A stretch of DNA of 64,000 nt from Hydnum rufescens UP504 (Eukaryota > Basidiomycota > Agaricomycetes > Cantharellales > Hydnaceae). The stretch covers positions 175,046 through 239,045 of the forward strand of contig MU128944.1 of assembly GCA_014904985.1 (NCBI GenBank). Direction: 5' to 3'. The first letter of the stretch is position 1. Each line of letters begins with the position of its first letter. The notes beneath the pieces were generated by a model that did no database searches, was not told the DNA's origin, and saw nothing but the letters and a program-made list of their open reading frames with translations. A program made the position numbers and the translations under genes. This document shows positions 47,907 to 59,293 of this stretch, piece after piece.

Positions 47907-50229
47907 GAGCGCGTCGCACACGGCAAAGTCCGTGTCTTCTCCCAGTTTCCTTGCTTCTTCGTTAAAGTCTTTAGGGTCAGGAAATTACGCTGGGCTTGGC
48001 TATCCCACCTACCGGGCTGACTGTGCTGTTCATTTAATATATCTTCTGTAGTTGGACGGAATGGTGTCCCTCTCAAAGGAATGTGCGTTTCCTGTGGCCA
48101 TCGCTGCCAAGGCGGCCGTCATCGTGCCCCCGGCAGGTCTTCATGAGTGGTGGGAGGCTCTTGGGCTCCCATGGCTCTCAGAAATATGCAACGGCGTTAG
48201 CGAACTATCGTGGAATAGATCTGTCATTCTCTGACGTGTCGTGGCGCTTGCAGCTTGGCATCGATATAGACTCACTTCCAGACATGCCCACCGAAGAGGA
48301 TATTAAAGCACTCTCCGTTATGGTACCTCCAGACTTACATCACAATGTTGTCGAGGTGCTTCTCTCGCACGCGCTAGTACAACGTTCGATATCGTCAACC
48401 GCTGGATCCTCTCAAGCTCCGACTTTGATGTATTCCGCAAGCGCGCGTGCCTTTCTTTGCCGTGTCCTGGCGTTACTTTCTATCCCTTACCATGAGCTCC
48501 TCTCTGCTGAACGGCAGTTCAGTCAACAACTGTACGACCAGGCCCAAATGAAAGACAGAAGTGAAGAACTCCGCAAAGAAAAGGAACACGGTTTTGGTGG
48601 GAAGTGGGGACGTATTGCTGCCACTGCCGGGGGGGTGGTCGTAAGCAATACCATGTTCCCAGCTACAACTTTTAGATTCATGGTCTAATCCTCCCATAGC
48701 TGGGTGGCGTGGCGATCGGTCTCACTGGAGGGCTAGCTGCCCCCGCATTATTACCATTGCTACCATTTCTCTCTACAGGTGCTGCTCCCGCTCTGATCGG
48801 GTCATTGTTTGGTATAGCAGGGGGAGGGTTGACTGGATATCGTGTTAGACGGCGCTGGGCCGGAGTTCAAGAGTTCGATTTCGTCGAGATCTCAGGGCCA
48901 GGCCAAGGAGACAGGAACAAAGCCCTCCAGCAAGTTCCTGCGAAGAAAGTGCCGAGTCTTGTCGTAAGCTTGCATAAACCCTTGTATGTTGTAATTGTGC
49001 TTAGGAGGAGATATGTAGGCTACCCTGTTCATTCCGGGGATGCAGCTTAATTCTGTGACTGAGAGTTTAGAGTCAACCAAGCAATGTCTTCCTTTGTTTG
49101 CTGAACAGCAACAAGATGTTTACATGGTGTCGCACTCTCCCGAAGGTCCTTGGCTGCCCCAATATTGTTTACCGGTCGTCATGCCAATCACTGACTAGAG
49201 TGGTTCTGATAGTGATGCTCACCACTGGAAGGAATCTTCAATCTTGGGTCACCACCTCACTCTTGACGGGAGCTGGTAAGGAAGTACTTCAGCGCACGGC
49301 TCTTAATGCGGTCGTAGCAGCCATCACCCTCCCTGTGACCATATATAAAGCAACAGGTGTGAGACTACCTGAATTCTCCAACGTATATCTTCAAATATTC
49401 TTTCTGTTTAGGTCTGGCCGTTGATAATGAGTACATAAGAGGACGCGTCCGTGCTGAGAACTGCTTTTACATATGCCTGCCCTCATGACAAGTGTTCATT
49501 ATCCAGGATAAGGCCCGAAAAGCTGGACTCCTTCTCGCGGACATACTTCGCGAAAAGGTCCAAGGGAACAGACCCCTCATCTTAGTAAGTCGCGATTCCC
49601 CTTGCTGTTCGATTCCATCCTCCATCCTCCACAAACGCTTCGCAGATCGGTTCTTCTCTTGGAGCCCTTGCACTTTTCGAAGCCCTCCTTTCGCTATCTA
49701 CACCTCCGCCCACACCATCATCTTCCAAATTCCAGAAAACTCGCGGAGCACGAGTCCAAGATCCTCTCATCAGACACAGCCATCTTCATATCTCTCCCGC
49801 TGGCCCCGTCATTCACTGAATGGTCCCGAATTCGCAAATCGGTGGCACGCCGCGTTGTGAATGCGTGAGCTCCAACCTCCCCCTCACCCCCATCACGTGG
49901 CATTACTATTCACTCCGACCCATCTCCATGCATTCCGGAATATCACAGTTACTGTAAGAGCGACTTCGTCCTCGCGAGTGTGGCTCGGCTGCATGAAGTT
50001 CTCGGCGGCGGAAATGTGGGCGCAATTTCCGGGCTGACCCCGACGAGTGAAGAAGTCTCCGCGCTTGGGATCGAAAATGTCGACCTCAGCAATGTCATGC
50101 AAGGTGCGTGGCCGTGCATGTTTGGGTTTCAATTTGGATGGTGCTAATCAATTCAATTTCCTTCAAGGCCATTTTGATTTGGCTGAGAAGATGCCTGACA
50201 TTGTCCAGCTCGTAGACTTGATGAAATAG
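47905..50229 (+). CDS. MIL1: DUF726/Mil1-like (TMCO4) alpha/beta-hydrolase-fold protein
   Basis: The family includes yeast Mil1 and animal TMCO4, membrane-associated proteins with a lipase-like fold. The proposed exon 1 (47905-47975) encodes MSASHTAKSVSSPSFLASSL. A 76-nt intron with a CTGAC branch site leads to exon 2 at 48052, which reads GWTGMVSLSKECAF once a missing G at 48058-48059 is restored. Next come VPPAGLHEWWEALG, a Gly-rich membrane segment (GGVAIGLTGGLAAPALLPLL), ALIGSLFGIAGGGLTGYRVR, and WVTTSLLTGAGKEVLQRTAL. The nucleophile elbow is GSSLGA (GxSxG). Late blocks are VFISLPLAPSFTEWSRIRK and KSDFVLASVARLHEVLGG, ending in VQLVDLMK. An extra G at 48163-48165 and one indel near 49770 also shift the frame. 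The 5' end is the least certain part. The enzyme's substrate is unknown. Confidence 0.75.
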
Positions 50230-50546
50230 ATGGCTTGGCTACATCCTGACCATTCCAATCGGACGCCTAGGAGACGGAATGGGATTGTAGGCTTGATGGT
50301 CCCCTTTTTCACCAGTTCTGCATGGGCTCCAGTAGTTCTCGAACGTTTGCACAGGTAACACGTACAAGGAAACGATACAAAGAGCAGTGAAATTGATGAT
50401 AGGGTGAATAATTACGGTAATACATGAAACAAAAGCAGAAGAACACCCATCCAGCATTAAAAATGAAACGCCGCAACCATCATTCCCCTCTGGTGGGAGG
50501 TACACGGGTGGGAGGGGGGAGCGATCGAGTAACAATGAATAATGGA
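50230..50546. other. Convergent intergenic region
   Basis: This short 3' flank lies between the DUF726 gene (+) and SNF5 (-). No feature beyond likely polyadenylation signals (AATAAT and similar words near 50535). Confidence 0.4.
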
Positions 50547-53500
50547 TTACGAAGTAGAGGGTTGCGGGTCGGCAGGAGGTATCCCCGCTTCAGCAGCTTG
50601 CTGAGCTATCCGCTTGCTAACGTTAGCGCGATGCTGTCGATTTCTCAAGTGCACGATGAAGTTTTCTAAAGTCTGGTCGGGTCCTGGAGTGTACAGCTGA
50701 AAACAGAGATAAACCTCTGCCGTCAGTATCCCTCCCACACACTCAAAATTACATGTATCGAACACGACATACCTTCCCTGGGCAGTCATAACACTTGAGA
50801 CGCCACTCCGGAGGTGTAGCTGGATCAGCCCCAGGTTGGGGTGGACGGGGCAAAGCTCCAAAATCATCTGCAGGATGAGCAGCCTTAGTCCTCTCGAGGC
50901 AGTCCTGCAGCCACTGAGGTGTTCCGGGAGGCTGCATGTACAAGCGGTGATGAAAGGCGTGAGTGGAGCCATATAGAGAATACCGTGGTATCCACAGTGA
51001 ATACACGCGACTTACAAATAGAATCCGCGCACGGTTAAGTTTGGACCTAGACGGGATGATGGGGGAAGCTTGCGAAGATACAGATGGTGCGGGCCCGCCA
51101 TTACTAAGATGTCCATCAGAGATCACCGGGGACTTGGTAGGGCTTTGGGCTGGCACCAGCCCGTGCTGGTGTTGGCTCCGGTACCGCTCCGGCGGTGGTA
51201 CTGGAGGTGATGGAGGTGGGGGTGGTTGTACTTGTGCTGTCCGGGGAGGTGTCTCAACCTTCACACTCTCAGGATCTGAAAGCTCAGGGGAGAGTATCCG
51301 GTTCACGGAAGACTGCTTGGAGCGATTTCGAGTAGCGAGGGGCACGTCCTCTTCGTCATCCTCGTCTTCGTCCTCACTCGACATCGGTGTATCTGCTGGA
51401 GGAAGGCTGACAGGTGTCTCAGCCGTGGCCGCAGCGGCAGCCATGGCTGCAGCTGCAATACGAGCGCCACCACCTCTCTTCTTGTTCCTACGTGCCTCCT
51501 TCGGCCGATCGACGCTTTGCAAGATGGAATTCAGGATCAGTGTTGTACTCCACCGCATCGTTCGGTCGACGGTGTCGATGATAGTATTTCCCTAGATGAC
51601 GACGGATGTCAACGCGTGTGTTCCACTTTGATCAAGTAGATCAGGAAATGTTATTACTCACCACAGTCACCACACATAGTCTTCTCTCCAAGGGGACCCT
51701 TCCTACGACCAATCGCGATATCCTCCGGACAACCACAAACGGAACAGTGCCATTTCCCATTGATCATGACCGGGTGAAGACCCTCTGCGTACTCTTTGAT
51801 CTTCGCATCATTCATTTCTTTGGCAGCAGCGGCTCTCGAGGTGGGTGTCTGTTTCACAGGTGTCGCCGAAGGGGTCCTAGCGCTAGAGGAGGCTTCACCA
51901 TCGCCGCGATTTTTCTTGACAGAACGAGCCGGTGCCGGAGGCCGCAGTGACGTCGAAGCCGTGCGATGAGATAGTGACAGCTTCGCACGAGGCGTATATA
52001 CATCCTGGGGTAGAGTAGGCGCCCGAAGATGAACGACCTTTTGTCGCTTAGTGGGTTTCGGCGGGGGAACTATCGCAGGAGGCGTTGGGGCCTGCTGAGC
52101 ATGCCGATCGACGTGAATAACAGGAGGAAGAAGAGCTCCATACGGGCGGTCGCTGTTTTCGGAAGCCGCAAGAGATGCGATAGTTGCAGACGCAGCTTGA
52201 GCAGCGGCACGGCGCGAACTCCCTATCGTAACGGTACTAGGCGGAGGCATACCGTTATGAACCTCGGTGGCGCCAGGAATAGTGCGCTGAGTCTTGAGGG
52301 GGTCTCGATCTGGCATGGCGAGTCTCGTACGAGCACGACCTTGACGCTTCTTCCGCTTGATCTCCTTCTCGCGTTCCTTCTCAACGCGTTCGATCTCACT
52401 TTCCGTGAGATGATGCAGAACCGGCATATAGGAGTCGGAATCGTCCAGAGTACGAGTGGCCTTCTTGACGACAGGAAGGAAGGCAGATTTCAGATCCTCA
52501 TCTTGAACAGAGGTTCCATCGAAGGGATGCCCGATGATCGCCAGTGATTTTTGGTGTACGTGAACTTGCTCCCGAATAGAATGTGCAATGGCTGTCCTGT
52601 AGCACAAAGATGAGAAAGTATAACGCCCTGTGTGCAGACACACGCACTTGAAGTCCCCAGTTAGACCAAGATCACATGCGTACACCTCTGCGAACGTCTC
52701 AGGCGAATTATCTACATCGTTCACGTCCCATTCAAATTGGTCCGAAAGATTGATGGATCCTACGGTAATATCGAGCTGGAATATAGATGTTATTAAAATC
52801 GACGGATAAGACTTATCATAGCCGACAGACGTAAAAGTACCTTAATCAGTATTCGTAGTTCATAGTTGATTTCATCCTCGTCATCGGAATCAACGTCAAT
52901 CGACGGCTTCGATTCGTCCGGATCCTCTGCGGGGATGGGCGTTTTCTTAGTCTTCCCGACCTTTGGGGTAACCAAAGGGCTGAGGGCGGGATTATTAATT
53001 TTCTCTTCGTCAGCAACTGGGGTCGATTTCTCGTCAACGTCCATGCCGACAAATCCGCCTTCCTCATCCACGCGTAATCGTTTCCTCCAGCGTGACCACC
53101 ATATTTCGTCTTCGGGAGCTAGCTTGCCTCTAATGAGCACAGCGTTCTTGGTATCGTCGTTATCGACATCCATGGGTGAGGGAAATTCGAGTTTATGCAT
53201 CGAGTACTCGGATAGTTGTTGCTTCACCTGGGCAGCGAACTGAGTGACAAAGGCAGAAGGAAGATCTAGGTCGTCACAGGTGGTTTGAGCGAATAATTCA
53301 GGGGTAACGAGGGGATCTGGAAAAATTCATTGCTTTGTTGTCAAGCAGGGACGTGACATACACATGACGAGAAGATCAATCACTCACCATTCAGGTTCCA
53401 CACGAAAGTCTCCCGTAACCGTTGATGCTCGTGTTCGATCTCGATTCGTATTGGTATGAGTTCTTCCGGCTTCCGTGCTGCCGCACGAGAGGGGCGAGGC

Positions 53501-55490
53501 CTAAGCAAACGTGGATGAGAAACATGAAACATTCAAAAGAAAGATGGCATATCCCACAGCTTAATTTCCTTACGATCCTTCCTTTTTTCACGTGCTCTGC
53601 GACTTTCTGAAGGCCACAAAAGATCCATCCTACTCCTACGATCTTCACCTCCCACGTCAGGAATAGAGATATCCTTCTCCCACCACTTTGACTTCCCACC
53701 CACTTCCTCCAACTCAGTGTCCATTCGTTCGCGTGACTCACGCCAGGTGATTTCGTACGTTTCATCCATCTTCATAAATCCTTTGACGCGCGCCAGATCC
53801 ATATCAGTGAGCGTCGGAAGGGTACCGCCATGTGTCGTGTCAGAGGGTGAAGTGGGAACCGGTAGGACGCGGACTTGGGTCACGCCTTGGTTCACTGCCC
53901 GTAACGCGGGGTGGATCTGAGAGAGAGTCTGCACGACAACCGCCTGATTCCGAGTCGTTAGACCTCCTGGTTTGGGGCGGGCACCTGGTGGCAACATATG
54001 ATGCCCTGCCAGAAGATGGTGCTGTTTGGAGATAGCAGTAGTGGGGAGAGAAGTGCTAGCAGGAAGTTGGAGGGGTTTGAGGGGGGCCTGTGTTGCTGGT
54101 TGGGAGGATTGCTGACGCTGGATGGCTTCAATTTGAGCGAGTTGTTGGAGCAACGAGAGGGGTTGGCCTGTTGGAGCCGGAGCAAGCGGTAAGTGAGAGG
54201 GATGAGAAGGGGCGAGGGAAGATGCGGAGGGAAAAGGTGGTGGTTGGGGAAACCCTGGGGTTGGCCAAGATGCGAGGGATGATCGGATGAAAAAGGCCCA
54301 GAGAGAGCCCCAGGCATGATAGGTTGCACGATCGATGGTGGAGGCGGTGGCGGCGGCATCTGTTGGGCTAAGGGTGGTGGGATAGCGGTACTCCCATTGG
54401 TCAGAAATGGCGGACCAGGGGGGGGAGACTTTTGTACCCTCATCGGAGGAGGTAACATCTTTCCGGAATTCGACATCTGGGAAAGACTAGACAACGCAGC
54501 ACCAGTGAGATTTCCAAGCCCGCTATTCGCTTGAAGCTGTTGATGTTGGGGCATCGGAGCGGCACCGGGAAGGCTGACGGTAGTGGCTCTCAATTGTTGG
54601 TGTTGTTGGTGCTGCTGTTGCAACATGGACATTTGGGACATGCTAGCTGAAGGAATACTTGGATTTCCGACGATCGCTCGAGCAATGCTGGGAGTACCAT
54701 TGAAACTGGCGATAGATTGTGTTGCGGGTAGTTGCTGAGAACTTGGCATCGAAAAGTCGTGGGGGATACCTCCACTGGTCGTGCGGGACATCGGAGACGA
54801 CAGAGAGCCCGGAGTACCCATGGTGATACCAGCCCCACGTCGCATCTGAGCGATATTGACGGAGTTGTTCGGAGGGTGCTGTTGCTGGGTCGGTGTAGGG
54901 ACCTGATGCTGCTGGGGGGTATGAAGAGGGAGGGCACCGCCGTTGGCAGTAGGTGTGCTTCCACCTGTCGTGTTTGGACGCTGCTGTTGGCGTTGTTGGA
55001 TCAGATGCAACTGTGCGAGGGCAGCACTATTCGGCTGAGCCCCAGGTCGAGCTTGATACTGGTTATTGTACATCGGAAACTGGGCCTGCTGTCGTTGTAT
55101 GCGAGGCGAAGCGATCAGCTGCGAAGGGGTCATCTGCGACGCCGCTAGTTGGGATACGGCCATCTGTTGATTAAAGGGTCGGCCATTGGCATCCACGGGC
55201 CCAGGCTGGCCAGCAGCAGACGTTGGACGCGACGAGCCCGAAGAGACTTGTTGCTGGTGTTGTTGTTGATGTGGTTGATGTTGGTGCTGTTGTGCGAGAT
55301 TTGGTGGCTGCTGCTGTTGCTGCTGTATCTGCTGCTGCTGCTGCTGCAACTGCTGCTTGCGATAGTCCTGCATGAGCGCCTTGGCCTGTAGCTCCTGGAG
55401 TTGCTGGGGATTAGTGCTAGCCTGCACCTGCCCCACCTGTTGCTGGTGGGTAGGCACATAATAATTGGCATTGTTCATCATGGAGAGCAC
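50547..55490 (-). CDS. SNF5: SWI/SNF subunit SNF5 with GATA-type zinc finger
   Basis: SNF5/SMARCB1 is a core subunit of SWI/SNF chromatin remodellers. The N-terminal 500 residues are Gln/Pro-rich with long poly-Gln. Then come PTLTDMDLARVKGFMKMD, RKPEELIPIRIEIEHEHQRL, and the SNF5 domain in two repeats: ETFVWNLNDPLVTPELFAQ with LPSAFVTQFAAQVKQQL, and LDITVGSINLSDQFEWDVND with ETFAEVYACDLGLTGDFK, then HLTESEIERVEKERE. Downstream is a C4 GATA-like finger, WHCSVCGCPEDIAIGRRKG then CGDCGKYYHRHRRP, typical of basidiomycete SNF5. The C-terminus has GTPQWLQDCLERTKAAHP and FIVHLRNRQHRANVSKRI. Frames shift at 51498-51499 (extra base) and near 54255 (one base missing). A splice-phase problem also remains near 53565. 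Acidic linker segments surround the finger. Confidence 0.9.
55226..55361 (-). repeat. CAG/CAA repeat encoding poly-Gln in SNF5
   Basis: On the coding strand this stretch is nearly all CAG, CAA, CAT and CAC codons. The longest pure block lies at about 55308-55357 and gives runs of five or six Gln. Such tracts vary in length between strains and form the low-complexity activation region of SNF5. Confidence 0.8.
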
Positions 55491-56176
55491 TAACGCGTCC
55501 CAAAGATCGCGTCTATCACGTGGCGGGGGTAGATACAGTAAGCGGGGAGCGGGGTGGCTTAGGGAATGCCCCAGGGTGCATGGGGGAGAAGCGTGTTCGC
55601 GTACTCACCACTCAGCGTCTACCTGACGGGGGATGGACGGGCGCTTACGGTAAACGCCGGGAAGGGGGGATAACGACTCTCTGCACGGGAAATGTGAGCC
55701 GATGCGCCGTGTCCCAGTTGATTCGCTGCAAAACTGGGGAGTGGGCGGAGTCGGAGTTGTTAATCTGCGGCCTTATCTCCGTGCGCACCGAGCCACAATG
55801 GCCACCTGCGCGGAGGGGAGGGCATAAGCCAGCAGCTGGGATGTGGTGGGAGGGAGGGAAAGGGCGGGCAGCGGGAGCATATTATTGCGGGAGAGGGGCA
55901 ATTGGCAACCAGTGAAAGATCTACAACAGAGTACTTGTACTCTACCGCAGCGGTAAACTCTCATCAATCTGTCCGTCCCCCCGAGAGGGAATGATTGCAA
56001 ATGGCCAGATTATATCCTTGATGGCCCCGCACCTTCCCACCCTTGCCTGAACATTTTCTCCATTCTCCCCAGGAACACACGCCAATTATCAACTCCCCTT
56101 TCCGGGATGAAGTAACCTGAGCAATTACTCAACGCAGATTTATTTCCCAACGCATATACATAGGAACAGAGGAACC
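55491..56176. other. SNF5 upstream region
   Basis: This should contain the SNF5 promoter and the OST4 3' flank (both genes on the minus strand). GC-rich with G-tracts on the plus strand and no TATA box recognised. An open plus-strand frame (55520-55915) has no recognisable motif and overlaps the promoter, so I do not call it. Confidence 0.4.
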
Positions 56177-56332
56177 TTAATCTGTCTCTGCCGCTAACGA
56201 CACTCCCGCGTTCCCGCTCCCCGTGCTCAGTGCCTTGGCATTCACTGCCAGAAAATGATATCCAACAGCCATCAACACCGCCAGTGATCCTAGCCCGTTC
56301 GCAAGGTTGTAAAGTGTTTCGTGAGTGATCAT
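56177..56332 (-). CDS. OST4: Oligosaccharyltransferase mini-subunit OST4
   Basis: A single-exon frame of 51 residues starting MITHETLYNLANGLGSLAVL. It has one membrane span (GLGSLAVLMAVGYHFLAV) followed by a short polar tail. OST4 is a 30-60 residue, single-span subunit of the ER N-glycosylation complex. The pattern MIxxxxLxxLANxLGxxxM then YHFxAVN matches what I know of fungal members. It is short enough to be missed by automatic annotation. It lies head-to-head with QCR8, with 245 bp between the start codons. Alternative: a fortuitous short hydrophobic frame, but the match to family spacing makes this less likely. Confidence 0.6.
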   Translation of the reverse strand: MITHETLYNLANGLGSLAVLMAVGYHFLAVNAKALSTGSGNAGVSLAAETD

Positions 56333-56577
56333 TTTCTGCCACGTGGGCCAACCCAAAGTCAGCCGCGACCACACGGGAGAATGCAACTTTCACACCCACA
56401 ATCGTGTTGTTTTTGCTGGATCACGGGAGTCTCCTCGAATCACTTGTTTATACACACCCAATGCTGGAGAATGACAATGTTCGCTGATCGAGGGCGTGCG
56501 TTGTTGGTAGTCACACGTCAGGAATTGAGGTGGAGTGCCTCAATCCATTCGGAAAGTTCCGGCAACTTTCTACAATC
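56333..56577. promoter_or_regulatory. Shared OST4/QCR8 divergent promoter
   Basis: Only 245 bp separate the start codons of OST4 (-) and QCR8 (+). A CCAAT word at 56457-56461 is a possible HAP-complex site, which would fit a respiratory-chain gene. No TATA box was recognised on either strand. Confidence 0.35.
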
Positions 56578-57132
56578 ATGAGAGTATCTGCAGTCGCCTC
56601 CAGCGGCATGCCTTCTGGTGAGCCTGTGTGTTCTCCCTACCCTATGGAACATCGTGCTGACTCCTAGGCTCTCCCCTAGGCAAAGCCTATGTAAGCCAAT
56701 CACACAATATGTAATGTGAACCGAGTCGATCTAAACCTTTCGCCTTACATGCAGATGGGCTGGTGGGGTGATATGGGTGGGCCCAAACAAAAAGGGATCA
56801 CTTCGTACAGTGCGCCCTCCATCTTTTGTGGGATTCCCACCTTTGACATCCGCATTCACTTTGACACCACTAGCAATATCACCTTTCCGGCAGCGTGCAA
56901 TGAAAGGAGTATTGACTGGTTATATCTTCAACGGGTATGCCCGCATAATCTCCCAGGCCCCTTATTTCTTCGTCCCTCTTGCCCTCGGTGAGAATCGTAT
57001 CTAGATTCCCTCTACTCCCAGCCTTGACCGCCGTCGCTCAATACAGGATACGGAACGTATGTATGGGCCAATAAAACAGACCACTACAACAACAGCAAGG
57101 CAGGTCACATCGCTGCTGGGGAACACCATTAA
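56578..57132 (+). CDS. QCR8: Cytochrome bc1 complex subunit 8
   Basis: QCR8 (subunit VIII, ubiquinone-binding protein QP-C) is a small single-span subunit of respiratory complex III in the inner mitochondrial membrane. Five exons, 56578-56617, 56680-56690, 56755-56809, 56874-56987 and 57047-57132, join in phase to 101 residues. One exon is only 11 nt long. Family blocks are GWWGDMGGPKQKGITSYTIS, PFRQRAMKGVLTGYIFNGYA, the membrane span QAPYFFVPLALGYGTYVWAN and the end SKAGHIAAGEHH. Length and motif order match fungal QCR8, and there is no frame break. The micro-exon would be missed by simple gene finders. Confidence 0.93.
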
Positions 57133-57454
57133 ACATAGAGCCAATACAATCCCACCTTCGTGTTCGATGGTTGAATTGAGGCGTATCACCCCTACCCAAT
57201 ATGGCCCGGAAATAGTTAGTCCAATGCCATGCGTTCCACCGCTATGCCATGGACAACCGGTTAATAAAATGATTACTTTGAGAGAAAACGTGATTGATAT
57301 CTGACACCTCAAAGATCTTAACGAAACGGCCTTCCATTGACTGTATCTACATTTTACAACCTCGACGAAGCTGGGTCTCCATGCATAACCCGCCAACCGG
57401 CCACAACCTCTTTCGCTACAGGGGGAGTTATAAATCATGAATCTCTCAGCACAT
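57133..57454. other. Convergent intergenic region
   Basis: This is the 3' flank between QCR8 (+) and the alpha/beta hydrolase (-). No conserved frame. Confidence 0.4.
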
Positions 57455-59293
57455 TTAATCGCCACTTGGAGAGATGGAGAACACACCGATTACCCGCGGC
57501 GCGAGTTGGACCATCTATACAATTCACCAGGTCAACGGGGGGGGGGGCAAGGCACAAGTCAAGAACTGACCAGATGGCTCAAGTCCAGTATGACACTACT
57601 TGAATTGGCGGGCCGCCGCCAGACCATGGCCTGTCTGTACTCCGGTGGGTCCCTTGTGGATGGCGGGAAGAAATTAGGAAAGAAGACCCCAGACTTGGGA
57701 TAGAAGGTGTAAGGAAGCGAGGCTTACCCGTTCAGAGGCACAGTCGGCATAATCCACCTGAGCTTTACTTTCTCATCCAGCCTGCCTAGGTGCTGGTAAG
57801 TTTCCTGAACGAATCGGCTGCCTGCACAATCAGCCGCTTCCTAAGTAGATAAAACAACATTTTCGCACAGCATCCGCGAAGGAGGGTTATTGAGCCTACC
57901 TGAAAACCGCTCATCTTGAGCCGTACGCCTCCTCCCTCCGACCTGGGAATATCCACCAGAGCATATTGAACATAGAGATCGAGGACCTCCGGGTCCCATG
58001 CCTTGAAGCCCGGGTTCCGGGAGAAATGTGCTTTCGCTTCTTCTCTATAACGTATCACGATGTCCACATCAGCTTCAACTCTGATCCCATCTTTACGATT
58101 GAGCAGTGAATTGCCGAAACACACCGGGAGGACCACGAGAGGCGACGAAGCAGTGGGCGCAGCACCAAGCAATCGACACCGGAGTTCCCATGGGGTAAGA
58201 TCATTGGGTCAATGAGGGTAAGTGATTGGAACAGACGTGGATTGGCACACGCCGCGCTCGCTCTGCATCGGCGGTTATCGAGTTGGTATGGGATCGCGAT
58301 GGCATTCCATCCAATATCAGGACTCACATGATGCAACCTCCGATGGAATGGCCAATCCCAAGGACATTGCGGTCGTGGAACCCATACTTTCGACGCTGTG
58401 AAGCACAGTCGGATGATACACGATCGAGGTAAACAGGAAGAGGGTGGGGCGACGCTACAAAGGATCCCTCAGGGACGAAATTCTCCGCAAAATTCAAAAA
58501 ATCCCGGGCGTGATCGATCCCGTCCACTGTCCCCGTTCCGCCATCAGAATCCATGGGAGAAACGATGAAAACAAAAGAGAACGCACAGAAATCTCCAAGA
58601 TACTTTTCATTTAGGAGAGCACTATCACCGGAATTGACGGGGTCCAAGGCCCATACCTCGTCAACATGGATGTTGGATGTCGGACGGTCACAAAGGGAAA
58701 TAATATGTTTAATTGTCGGCTCCCAACTCTTTGGGCATATTATTAATCCGGGGCTAGAGGAGAATCGTGGGGGATCGTACCTCTTTATGGAGCCCGATGG
58801 CGTGCACAGCTATCAGAGTCACCGCCATATCGCTCTTTCTTTTAATTGGCCCGATGCGTGCGTAACGATTGACGACATTCCATAAGACAGGAGACTCTTC
58901 ATCATCACCAAGAGCCTCAGAACGATCGCTCCCATCCCGTAGGTGTATTATTGTATCCCACTTTCGTTTCATCTTTGAGCGAATGTCAAGGGCCCGCGCC
59001 TCGCGTTCGGTTTTTCCCTCCGCAGACGGTGGAAAGGACGATATGGATTCGAGCTGGGGGTATCGTCTAAGCTCGCGAAAGGACTGGCGAGGATATGCAC
59101 TGGGAATGATATGTGTCGTTAGATTATAGCCCGGGATAAAATGGGGCGAGCGAGGAGCAGAAGGGAGTGCAGGATAGCTCTCAAACTTGGGCGATACCGA
59201 TGGTATATCCCTAACTTTTCGACTTGGGTGTGGCGGGACACGTACGGAGGTGCTAGGGGGAGGTATCGAAGGCATCTCTTGATACAGAGCCAT
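57455..59293 (-). CDS. Alpha/beta hydrolase-fold protein
   Basis: This is a fungal family of alpha/beta hydrolases. The N-terminus is Pro/Ser-rich, followed by GYNLTTHIIPSAYPRQ, SPVLWNVVNRYAR and the first core strand TLIAVHAIGLHKE with its oxyanion region. An intron separates this from SWEPTIKHIISL, HVDEVWALDPVNSGDSALLN and DHARDFLNFAENF. The nucleophile elbow is VLGIGHSIGGC (GxSxG). Later come FQSLTLIDPMILP, AWDPEVLDLYVQYALVD, GGVRLKMSGFQ and LRWIMP. The catalytic His probably lies in the terminal ILDLSHL block just before an intron that holds eleven G (57537-57547). The C-terminus is LAPRVIGVFSISPSGD. One base is missing at 57807. Substrate unknown; fungal relatives are often annotated only as hydrolases. 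The start at 59293 is not certain. Confidence 0.75.
57537..57547 (+). repeat. Eleven-G homopolymer in an intron
   Basis: Eleven consecutive G on the plus strand (C on the coding strand) lie within the last intron of the alpha/beta hydrolase gene, close to its 3' splice site, where they form the pyrimidine tract. Confidence 0.85.

Noticed and set aside
55520..55915. Plus-strand 131-residue open frame upstream of SNF5
   Set aside because: GC-rich promoter sequence without recognisable protein features or splice context.
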